Below are positions 1 through 6,515 of a stretch of 6,704 bases of DNA, one piece after another (the stretch's first letter is position 1; the number at the start of each line of letters is the position of its first letter). A program made the translations under genes and the position numbers. Origin of the DNA: Bacteroidales bacterium (GTDB taxonomy: Bacteria > Bacteroidota > Bacteroidia > Bacteroidales > UBA3824); NCBI GenBank assembly GCA_017645985.1, contig JAGCNK010000101.1:1-6704 (forward strand), read 5' to 3'. The notes beneath the pieces were generated by a model. The model had not been told where the DNA came from. It searched no databases and saw only the letters and a program-made list of their open reading frames with translations.

Positions 1-1641
1 AGGATTGATGAGTGTGGTGCAACCGTTGCTCCAAACATAGTCGCAGTTGTCGGGGAAGGTGGGCTCAATTCCAAACTCATCGCCCTTGCAGATTGTAACA
101 TCTTCGGGCAGAGAAACCGTAGGCGGATCGAAAACCTTGAACAATCTATATTCAGAAGATTCTGAAGAACCAATTTTGATTGTTAGATTTACGCGATAAG
201 TGCCGCTGTTGGCAAACGAGTATTCAAAATCACGATCTGGAGATTGGTAAATTTTGTTACCTTCCACATCAGAAATAACCCATTCGTAAGAATCAATTTG
301 ACGGTCGTCGGTGCAAGTGAATTTCACTTTTTTGTTAACGCATTGATCCTCAATAGTGAAATTCGGAGGTAGAAAATATGTAGGAATAAAATTTGGTAAA
401 CCCATCTGGCTTTTTTTGCCACCGAGATACTGTCCTCGAGTTTCAAAATTACATGCCGTACCTTTTTCACGTGGATTATTGATTACTCCAAGATACTCGC
501 AGTTGTTTTGGGCAACATAAATTTTGCCGTTAATTGCTAGTTGGAGGGCACCGGCGTGAGGAGTTTGTTGATCCATAGCAAGTATATATGCTTCAATCGA
601 AGGATAATCAAATGGTTGTAAATCAGGAATTAATGGCATTCCAAACAATTCATAATCGAAATAACCAATTTGAATAGCAGATTGTTTTATATCTAAGATC
701 GTTGGAAGAGAAAGATCAACTTGATAAATAGACAAATAAGTAGAATAATAAAGTTTTGATGCATCATTCGAAAATTCCACTCCATATAATTCTCCTACTT
801 CATCGTACAATACCAAGTAAGGGTCAACCTCGCCAGTTGTAGGATTAAATTTATATACATCTAAAACACTACAGACCACTCCACTAATCTTAACATTTAT
901 AGAAGTAGCACAAGCTATTAATTGTCCATCAGGCGAAACCCTCATATAACCAACTGCAAATGGTTTAGCATTAGTTTGAGAAAAAAAATCTGCAACACTA
1001 TAATCAAGAGTACCCACATTAAAATATTGGGGCGTAGAAAGTCCGTTTTTGTCCAACAAATACTCCACCACAGACCTACCTTTATCATTTGGAGTATGTG
1101 CTGCATCATTATCGCAACCTGTAACACGTGTCAAAATCCAAAATGCCTTTTGATTGGTATGTCGTATTGCCGTAACCTTCTCTACCACAAGGTCTTCGAG
1201 AATAACATTTTTGACATCGGTAACCGCACCCCTACCCTCGTCTAAGGACATATCTACAATGGAATAACTCAATGGTCCACAGCCATTTTCATCAACCACA
1301 AAAACATAATATTTGCCTTCGTTTTCGGGCCAAGGAACAATTATCGCACTTTCGGTGCTGCCGTGATGACCAATAAGTCCGTCGCCATTAACCATTACAT
1401 CATGCTCACGATTCCAGATTGTTTGTCCATCGGTATAAAACAAAAGATTGCCCAAAGAATCGCTAAAAGTGGCTACTCCTTCCCAATTGTCGAGAGCTCC
1501 GTCGGTAAGAATTGTGGGATTCTCTGTCTTAAAATCCAAGCCCGCATTTCGTCCAAAATACCAATTTGAGGTCTCCAATTGTGCTTGTGAGAGATTGCAA
1601 ATGATTAATAATAAAATTGTTAGTATAAGATTGCGTGTCAT
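1..1641 (-). CDS. Secreted PKD-domain protein with beta-propeller-like N-terminus, probable T9SS cargo (partial, C-terminus off the left edge)
   Basis: The reading frame is open for 547 codons from the ATG at 1641 to the window edge, and I checked every in-frame triplet for stops. Residues 1-20 form a signal peptide (MTRNLILTILLLIICNLSQA) with likely cleavage before Gln21. Residues 27 to about 420 match a Bacteroidota secreted-protein module that begins WYFGRNAGLDF and continues with NLLFYTDGQTIWN. It contains propeller-like blades (VSPDGQLIACA near 235, YGVEFSNDASKLYYS near 290) and ends with NGKIYVAQNN and GLPNFIP. Residues about 426-505 form a PKD domain (YEWVISD, then FANSGTYRVNLTI). A second Ig/PKD-like domain starts near 505 (VTICKGDEF, then YVWSNGCTT). 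Such proteins usually end in a T9SS type B (gliding-motility) sorting domain; that part is outside the window, so T9SS export is inferred. The leader before ATG is A-rich with no Shine-Dalgarno motif. The ligand is unknown, and the role could be adhesion or matrix binding. The centre of the gene is unusually AT-rich. Confidence 0.88.
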   Translation of the reverse strand, partial: MTRNLILTILLLIICNLSQAQLETSNWYFGRNAGLDFKTENPTILTDGALDNWEGVATFSDSLGNLLFYTDGQTIWNREHDVMVNGDGLIGHHGSTESAIIVPWPENEGKYYVFVVDENGCGPLSYSIVDMSLDEGRGAVTDVKNVILEDLVVEKVTAIRHTNQKAFWILTRVTGCDNDAAHTPNDKGRSVVEYLLDKNGLSTPQYFNVGTLDYSVADFFSQTNAKPFAVGYMRVSPDGQLIACATSINVKISGVVCSVLDVYKFNPTTGEVDPYLVLYDEVGELYGVEFSNDASKLYYSTYLSIYQVDLSLPTILDIKQSAIQIGYFDYELFGMPLIPDLQPFDYPSIEAYILAMDQQTPHAGALQLAINGKIYVAQNNCEYLGVINNPREKGTACNFETRGQYLGGKKSQMGLPNFIPTYFLPPNFTIEDQCVNKKVKFTCTDDRQIDSYEWVISDVEGNKIYQSPDRDFEYSFANSGTYRVNLTIKIGSSESSEYRLFKVFDPPTVSLPEDVTICKGDEFGIEPTFPDNCDYVWSNGCTTLINP

Positions 1642-1662
1642 ATTCGTTAGTTTTTTACGATA

Positions 1663-1670
1663 CGAAAATA
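1663..1670 (-). promoter_or_regulatory. Possible -7 element of the PKD-protein gene
   Basis: On the minus strand TATTTTCG lies 21 nt before the ATG at 1641. It matches the Bacteroidetes -7 box TAnnTTTG except for one base. No TTTG -33 element is found at the expected distance, so this is a weak candidate supported mainly by its position. Confidence 0.3.
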
Positions 1671-1797
1671 GATATATTTTTTTGTAATTAGAAAAAAACA
1701 CGAATATTTTTCATCATTAATAAAATATTGAATCCCAAACATATAAACATATAGCTAAAAAAATCACATAAAAAATATGTTTTTTTTGCTAATAAAA
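1671..1797. other. AT-rich intergenic stretch without a recognisable gene
   Basis: The region is dominated by A and T runs and stop codons in all frames. I see no coding frame, RNA gene or convincing hairpin. It would hold the upstream control region of the minus-strand PKD-protein gene on one side and of tRNA-Ser on the other. Confidence 0.6.
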
Positions 1798-1828
1798 TTT
1801 GTAGAAATCGAAAATGTGTCTACCTTTG
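1798..1828 (+). promoter_or_regulatory. Promoter of tRNA-Ser
   Basis: A -33 element TTTG at 1798-1801 is followed after exactly 19 nt by TACCTTTG at 1821-1828. Both match the Bacteroidetes primary-sigma consensus (TTTG and TAnnTTTG). The tRNA starts 39 nt downstream, which leaves a short 5' leader to be removed by RNase P. Confidence 0.8.
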
Positions 1829-1867
1829 CAGCGCAATCGCAAGAACGCAAATTCAGTTTTTAACCCC

Positions 1868-1996
<129 letters not shown>

Positions 1997-2002
<6 letters not shown>

Positions 2003-2027
2003 ATAATCAGCATTTGTGCTATCTTTG
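1997..2027 (+). promoter_or_regulatory. Promoter of the CotH-family gene
   Basis: TTTG at 1997-2000 is followed after 19 nt by TATCTTTG at 2020-2027, an exact match to the Bacteroidetes -33/-7 consensus. Transcription should begin a few bases after 2027. A GTG start at 2016 would then lie upstream of the transcript, which supports a start at 2040, 2043 or 2052. Confidence 0.75.
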
Positions 2028-2039
2028 CCTGAGTTTAAA

Positions 2040-4997
2040 ATGATGAAGGCAATGAAAAAAATATTAAGTACAGCTGCGGCACTCCTTATTTCCGCACAAT
2101 TGGCAACAAGCCAGGTAGTTATCAACGAAGTTTCTACCAACAGCGACACCATCGAAGTTTTTGGTCAAACAGCCGACTGGATTGAGCTTTACAATCCGTC
2201 GTCGGGATGGGTCTACCTTAACAATTTCGCTATCTCCGACAATCCCGACAAACCTCAGAAATGGCGTTTGGACGGCACTTACAAGATTGAGCCAAACGGC
2301 TATCTCATAATATTGTGCAACGACTTAGCCTCGGGCGCGAACACAAATTTCAAGCTCTCTGCCGAAGGCGAAACAATAGTGATTAGCAATAGCTTAGGCG
2401 ACATTATAGACCAGGTGGAAGTTCCCCATCTTATGTCCGACCAGTCGTACGGACGTGTCTACGATGGCAAAAGCACGTGGGGTGTGTTCAAGTCGCCCAC
2501 GCCAAACAGTTCAAACAATAGTTCAAAGGCGATAACCGTATCTCCCAAGATGGATATCCAAGGTGGTTTTTATGCTGGTGCTCAGAACATTACAATCACT
2601 TGCGCCGATCCTGACGCCACCATCTACTACACGCTCGACGGCAGTATGCCCACCGAAAAATCGTCGGTATACAAATCGCCAATCAACATTGTGGAAAACA
2701 AAGTGTTGCGTGCCGCTGCAAAAAATCCGACTTTGGATATGAGCTACGCCACCACAAACACCTTCTTTATCAGAAACCGCAGCCACGACATACCCGTGGT
2801 GTCGCTTTCCACCGACCCTGACAATTTTTTCGACGACAAAATTGGTATCTACGTGCGTGGAACCAACGGAAAGGAAGGCAATTGCGCCGATGGAAAAGTT
2901 AACTGGAACCAAGACTGGGAACGTCCTGTGCATTTTGAATATTTCACCACATTGCGCAAACAGGTGGTTTCTATCGACGCCGGAGTCAAAATTTTTGGTC
3001 ATTGCAGCCGCACCAACGAGATGAAATCGCTGAGAATTGTGGCTCGCAAGGATGAATACGGCGAAAAAAAGATTGAATACAAGTTTTTTGAGCACAAAGA
3101 CATCGACAAGTTCAAGTCGCTCGTACTCAGAAACGGAGGCAACGATTTTAGGTCCACTATGCTCCGCGACGGTCTTATCACGCAGCTATGCTCAAAACAT
3201 ATGGACGTGGACATTCAGGAGTTTCAACCTGTGGCGGTATATCTCAACGGAGAATATTTCGGTATGCACAATCTCCGCGAAAGAGTGTCGGACCATTACG
3301 TTCAGGAAAACTACGGAATTGACCACGAAAAAGTAGACCTCTTGGAAAACAACGCTGAAATTATCGAAGGCAGCAACAAAGAATACCAGGAACTGATTAA
3401 CTATGTAAAACAGCACTCGCTCAAAGACGACAACAATTTCAAATACGTGTCGTCAAGAATTGAAATCGACAATTTTACCGACTACTACATAGCACAGCTC
3501 TACGTCGACAACGAAGACTGGCCAAACAACAACATCAAATACTGGAAAACCCAAGGCACCAACAGCCGCTGGCGTTGGATATTGTTCGGTACTGAATATT
3601 CGTGCGGAGTATACGGCGGACAACCGAGCACCAACTCTATCAAGAGAGTTCTTGTAGAACACGACACACAACTTGGAAATTCAGGTTGGAGTTCGGTGCT
3701 GATCAAGGCAATGCTCGAAAACGAGGCATACAAAGCAATGTTTCTTCAGCGTTTCTCATACCACATCGACCACACTTTCCAATCCGATAACGTGAGCAAG
3801 CTATGCGACAGTCTCAAATACACAATGGACAACGAATGGGATCACCACAACGAAAGATGGTTAAAATGGATAAACAACCAAGCCTGGACCAACAATGTCA
3901 ACGGTCTCAAAAACTGGTTTAAAAACCGTCCGTCGTACATCAGAGATCATCTGAGCGGAGTGTTCAACCTTGGAGGAACATTTAAGCTCACAGCCAGATC
4001 GGACAACAGCAACGCCAAAATTCTGTTCTCGGGATTTAAAACAAACTTGCCAATTTCAGGCACTTACTACAAAAATTTGGAGTTGAAATTGGAAGCCCGA
4101 ATACCGTCGGGATACGCATTCGACCATTGGGCAATAAAGAAAAACGGAACAACCCAAAACGTAACCTCCTACCCTCTCGTGCTAAAAACCGACACCGACA
4201 CCGAGGTGACACTCGTGACCAAAGCTGTGGAGCAGAAAGACCCCGAACCTCGCACCGAACGTGCTGACGGTCTCGTAATCAATGAGATAAGCTCCAAAAA
4301 TGGCGGCCAAATTGCCGACGAATACAACAGCTATCCCGGTTGGATAGAGATTATGAACCCCACAAGCAGCAATATCGACCTGGCAGGACTCTTTATTGGC
4401 AACGGCAAGGATTATTACTACATACCCGAGTCCGAGTCTGAAAACATAATTTTAAAACCCGGAGCAAGAGTGGTTTTCTTTGCCGACAAGCATCCCGAAA
4501 AGGGAATTTTCCATATGAATTTTGAACTGAGCACCTCGGGCGGAACAGTTGAACTGGTACAGATGCTTACCGACAAGACCGAAAGCATCGACAAGGTAAA
4601 ATATCCCAAACTATCAAAAAATCAGAGCTTTGGGTACAAAACCGACTGCACTGGCGAACTTGTAACCTTTGCCGAGGGAACACCCTACGCAGCCAACGGC
4701 GGCAAAATTGTGGAACCCGTTCCGTTCTATATTCCCGAAAAGAACCTTGCCACACCTACCGAAGCACCTGTGGAACACACAATCACCGTATCGGTTTATC
4801 CTAATCCCGCCAAAGAGTACCTTACAATCAAAGGATGTAGCGACAATCCGCAGTGGACAATTATCACGCTCAACGGCAGCAGCGTAAAAAGCGGACGCGG
4901 TGTCAATGCCGACTTAACCGACCTCAAATCAGGTTATTATCTTGTACGCATCACCGACAACGGAAAGACCTCGGTAGTTAAACTCTTGAAAATATAG
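2040..4997 (+). CDS. Secreted CotH-family multidomain protein with lamin-tail domains and T9SS type A sorting domain
   Basis: Counting from ATG 2040 the protein has 985 residues. A signal peptide covers 1-25 (MKKILSTAAALLISAQLATSQ core). Lamin-tail domain 1 is at about 26-155 (VINEVSTN, DWIELYNPSS, SPTPNSSN). A chitobiase/hexosaminidase C-terminal-like domain is at 165-245 (ATIYYTLDGSMPT). The CotH domain spans about 250-637 (VAVYLNGEYFGMHNLRER, DNEDWPNNNIKYWK). A beta-repeat region is at 644-728 (GYAFDHW), and lamin-tail domain 2 at 744-880 (LVINEISS, GWIEIMNP). The T9SS type A sorting domain is at about 917-985 (VSVYPNPAKEYLTI, LKSGYYLVRI). The protein is therefore expected to be exported and anchored or released at the cell surface. 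CotH proteins related to Bacillus subtilis CotH are atypical protein kinases; the substrate here is unknown. The usual acidic motif after WRWI reads GTE (517-519), so kinase activity is doubtful. Start 2043 or 2052 is also possible; GTG 2016 is unlikely because of the promoter position. Confidence 0.92.
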   Translation: MMKAMKKILSTAAALLISAQLATSQVVINEVSTNSDTIEVFGQTADWIELYNPSSGWVYLNNFAISDNPDKPQKWRLDGTYKIEPNGYLIILCNDLASGANTNFKLSAEGETIVISNSLGDIIDQVEVPHLMSDQSYGRVYDGKSTWGVFKSPTPNSSNNSSKAITVSPKMDIQGGFYAGAQNITITCADPDATIYYTLDGSMPTEKSSVYKSPINIVENKVLRAAAKNPTLDMSYATTNTFFIRNRSHDIPVVSLSTDPDNFFDDKIGIYVRGTNGKEGNCADGKVNWNQDWERPVHFEYFTTLRKQVVSIDAGVKIFGHCSRTNEMKSLRIVARKDEYGEKKIEYKFFEHKDIDKFKSLVLRNGGNDFRSTMLRDGLITQLCSKHMDVDIQEFQPVAVYLNGEYFGMHNLRERVSDHYVQENYGIDHEKVDLLENNAEIIEGSNKEYQELINYVKQHSLKDDNNFKYVSSRIEIDNFTDYYIAQLYVDNEDWPNNNIKYWKTQGTNSRWRWILFGTEYSCGVYGGQPSTNSIKRVLVEHDTQLGNSGWSSVLIKAMLENEAYKAMFLQRFSYHIDHTFQSDNVSKLCDSLKYTMDNEWDHHNERWLKWINNQAWTNNVNGLKNWFKNRPSYIRDHLSGVFNLGGTFKLTARSDNSNAKILFSGFKTNLPISGTYYKNLELKLEARIPSGYAFDHWAIKKNGTTQNVTSYPLVLKTDTDTEVTLVTKAVEQKDPEPRTERADGLVINEISSKNGGQIADEYNSYPGWIEIMNPTSSNIDLAGLFIGNGKDYYYIPESESENIILKPGARVVFFADKHPEKGIFHMNFELSTSGGTVELVQMLTDKTESIDKVKYPKLSKNQSFGYKTDCTGELVTFAEGTPYAANGGKIVEPVPFYIPEKNLATPTEAPVEHTITVSVYPNPAKEYLTIKGCSDNPQWTIITLNGSSVKSGRGVNADLTDLKSGYYLVRITDNGKTSVVKLLKI

Positions 4998-5024
4998 ATG
5001 ATATAAAAAGGTATTAAAACAGAA

Positions 5025-5060
5025 AATCCTGAGAGCCGATGGCTTTCAGGATTTTTTTTT
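5025..5060 (+). terminator. Strong rho-independent terminator, probably bidirectional
   Basis: AATCCTGAGAGCC and GGCTTTCAGGATT form a 13-bp stem with one G-U pair around a GAT loop, followed by a run of T to 5060. It starts 27 nt after the stop of the CotH-family gene. Read from the minus strand the hairpin is followed by TTTTCTGTTTT, so it may also end the tRNA-Lys transcript that approaches from the right. Confidence 0.9.
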
Positions 5061-5061
5061 G

Positions 5062-5134
5062 TCGGTCTCCAGGGAGTCGAACCCTGGACCCACTGATTAA
5101 GAGTCAGTTGCTCTACCAACTGAGCTAGAGACCG
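5062..5134 (-). tRNA. tRNA-Lys(CUU)
   Basis: The 73-nt minus-strand sequence folds as a standard tRNA. The acceptor stem CGGTCTC pairs with GAGACCG, followed by T8 and the D arm GCTC/GAGC. The anticodon stem ACTGA/TCAGT encloses CTCTTAA with anticodon CTT at 5099-5101, reading AAG lysine codons. The T arm is CAGGG-TTCGACT-CCCTG and the discriminator is A73. CCA is not encoded. The mature 3' end lies two bases from the T-run of the preceding terminator. Confidence 0.97.
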
Positions 5135-5150
5135 TGTTTTTTTGACACCG

Positions 5151-5181
5151 CAAAAGTACTAACAATTTTATTACCTGCAAA
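5151..5181 (-). promoter_or_regulatory. Promoter of tRNA-Lys
   Basis: On the minus strand TTTG (5181-5178) is followed after 19 nt by TACTTTTG (5158-5151), an exact match to TAnnTTTG. The -7 box ends 16 nt before the first base of the tRNA, so the 5' leader is very short. Confidence 0.8.
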
Positions 5182-5197
5182 CATTTTCGGAGTTTTT

Positions 5198-5240
5198 TTT
5201 ATCATTTTTTTTGAAAAAAACATAAGCGATTAATGATAAA
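5198..5240. repeat. 9-bp inverted repeat upstream of the glycerate kinase gene
   Basis: TTTATCATT at 5198-5206 and AATGATAAA at 5232-5240 are perfect reverse complements 25 nt apart. The right arm ends 5 nt before the -7 box, and the expected -33 position lies between the arms. The position suits an operator, but the arms are AT-rich and chance is possible. Confidence 0.4.
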
Positions 5241-5245
5241 CTATT

Positions 5246-5253
5246 TATCTTTG
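5246..5253 (+). promoter_or_regulatory. -7 promoter element of the glycerate kinase gene
   Basis: TATCTTTG matches the Bacteroidetes -7 box exactly and lies 17 nt before the ATG. At the expected -33 position (5223-5226) the sequence is TAAG rather than TTTG, so the upstream element is degenerate and the promoter may be weaker or activator-dependent. Confidence 0.65.
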
Positions 5254-5270
5254 CAGAAAAATAGAAAAAA

Positions 5271-6359
5271 ATGAAGATACTTATAGCCTGCGACAAGATG
5301 AAGGGCACTTTTTCGTCGAAACAGCTCGGCGAAATGATCGAAAAAGCGATAAAAGAGAGATATTCTGATGCGGAAACCGAAGTTTTGCAAGTTTCCGACG
5401 GTGGCGACGGCTTTATAGAATCGCTCCGCTGGCGAAACAACTATTCGAGATGGGAGTTTCTGAGTGTCAACGCCGCCAACCGCAAAATCCAAAGCAAATA
5501 CCTGTACAACATATACAATCACACTGCTGTGTTGGAATCCGCTTTAACTCTGGGTTTCAGCAAATTAGCAGCCAAAGAGAAGAACATTTTGCAAAACAAC
5601 TCGTACGGACTCGGCCACGACATCAAACGTGTGATCGAAGTTCGTCATCCTCAAAAAATTGTAGTAGGCATTGGCGGAACATCCACCAACGACCTATTCC
5701 TTGGAGCGGCATCGGCTTTAGGTTTCAAATTCTTAGACAAAGATGGCAACGAAGTAGAACCATTACCCAAGAACTATCTGAATATCAGCCAAATCATCCC
5801 CACATCTGAATATCAAGGCACTGAGTTTTTGGCGGCAGTAGACGTTAAGAATCCGCTTCTTGGCGAACTTGGCGCAACAAAAGTTTACGCTCCACAAAAA
5901 GGAGCTTCGCCACAAGATATTGATTATCTGGAAAACGCTTTCGCACATATATCATCCGTCATTAAAAAAGATTTGGGCGTTGACCTTGAACAAATCAACG
6001 GCGCAGGCGCAGGAGGAGGCATCGGCGGCGGAATGGCGGCATTTCTGAACGCGAAAATCATCTCCGGCGCAGACTTCATACTTGACACTCTCGAAATAGA
6101 CAAAAAAATATCAGAATCTGACCTCATTATCACCGGCGAAGGCTCGTTCGACCGTCAGTCGCTTATGGGCAAAATAACCGGAAACATCATCGAACGCTGT
6201 CAAAAACAGAATAAAAACGTATTGATTGTAAGCGGATTATACGACCAATCCCCTCTCCCATCCAATTGCACTAGCATTGCGCTGTTTGATCAAAAGCCGG
6301 AAACAAAAAATGCCAAGGAAAAGACCGAGGCACTTATAAAAGAAAAGCTAAAAATTTGA
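5271..6359 (+). CDS. Glycerate kinase (GarK/GlxK family)
   Basis: This 362-residue cytoplasmic enzyme should phosphorylate D-glycerate with ATP, giving 2-phosphoglycerate in this family, which feeds lower glycolysis. The length is slightly below the usual 370-380. Family motifs occur in the right order: DKMKGT at 8-13, SDGGDG at 42-47, GIGGTSTND at 133-141, DVKNPLLG at 191-198, GATKVYAPQKGA at 201-212, GAGAGGGIGGGMAAF at 244-258, and DLIITGEGSFDRQSLMGK at 284-301. The glycine-rich segments and the TGEG motif belong to the nucleotide and substrate binding regions of the fold. The ATG lies 17 nt after a -7 box, has an A-rich leader and no Shine-Dalgarno motif. The gene stands alone, divergent from tRNA-Lys and convergent with tRNA-Thr. 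Its stop codon shares a base pair with that tRNA, and no terminator is seen between them. After TND the sequence is LF where the family more often has GG. Possible symbols are garK or glxK; the sequence alone does not decide between them. Confidence 0.95.
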   Translation: MKILIACDKMKGTFSSKQLGEMIEKAIKERYSDAETEVLQVSDGGDGFIESLRWRNNYSRWEFLSVNAANRKIQSKYLYNIYNHTAVLESALTLGFSKLAAKEKNILQNNSYGLGHDIKRVIEVRHPQKIVVGIGGTSTNDLFLGAASALGFKFLDKDGNEVEPLPKNYLNISQIIPTSEYQGTEFLAAVDVKNPLLGELGATKVYAPQKGASPQDIDYLENAFAHISSVIKKDLGVDLEQINGAGAGGGIGGGMAAFLNAKIISGADFILDTLEIDKKISESDLIITGEGSFDRQSLMGKITGNIIERCQKQNKNVLIVSGLYDQSPLPSNCTSIALFDQKPETKNAKEKTEALIKEKLKI

Positions 6360-6432
6360 GCCACTGGCGAGAGTTGAACTCGCGACCTGTTGTTTACGAA
6401 ACAACCGCTCTAACCAACTGAGCTACGGTGGC
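6359..6432 (-). tRNA. tRNA-Thr(CGU)
   Basis: The 74-nt minus-strand sequence folds as a standard tRNA. The acceptor stem GCCACCG faces CAGTGGC, with one C6-A67 mismatch. The D arm is GCTC/GAGC. The anticodon stem GTTGT/ACAAC encloses TTCGTAA with anticodon CGT at 6396-6398, reading ACG threonine codons. The T arm is GCGAG-TTCAACT-CTCGC. The discriminator is U73, templated by the last A of the glycerate kinase stop codon. CCA is not encoded. Confidence 0.95.
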
Positions 6433-6446
6433 GTTATTTCCAAGTG

Positions 6447-6478
6447 CAAAATTACACATTTTATCCGTGTTTGCAAAA
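6447..6478 (-). promoter_or_regulatory. Promoter of tRNA-Thr
   Basis: On the minus strand TTTTG (6478-6474) is followed after 19 nt by TAATTTTG (6454-6447), matching the Bacteroidetes -33 and -7 consensus. The tRNA begins 14 nt after the -7 box. The promoter lies in the gap after the UbiA-type gene, so the tRNA need not depend on read-through from it. Confidence 0.8.
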
Positions 6479-6515
6479 CATAGGATTAAAAAAAATGGGC
6501 TTTTATTGTAAATTT

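Noticed and set aside
922..1245. Plus-strand open frame of 107 codons
   Set aside because: It lies fully inside the minus-strand PKD-protein gene, whose frame encodes recognisable family motifs over the same bases; the plus-strand product resembles nothing.
1766..1787. ACATA/TATGT hairpin followed by a T run, terminator-like
   Set aside because: The stem has only five mostly A-T pairs, and no gene ends upstream of it on the plus strand; chance in an AT-rich gap.
2523..3095. Antisense open frame of 190 codons inside the CotH-family gene
   Set aside because: It is the reverse-strand shadow of a well-supported coding frame, with no promoter, no leader and no recognisable domain or signal peptide in sensible context.
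4190..4206. Short tandem repeat of ACCGAC units (Thr-Asp)
   Set aside because: Only about two and a half units within a normal coding stretch of the beta-repeat region; no sign of a variable tract.
5241..5522. Minus-strand open frames over the start of the glycerate kinase gene
   Set aside because: They overlap the kinase codons for DKMKGT and SDGGDG and have no family features; shadows of the real frame.
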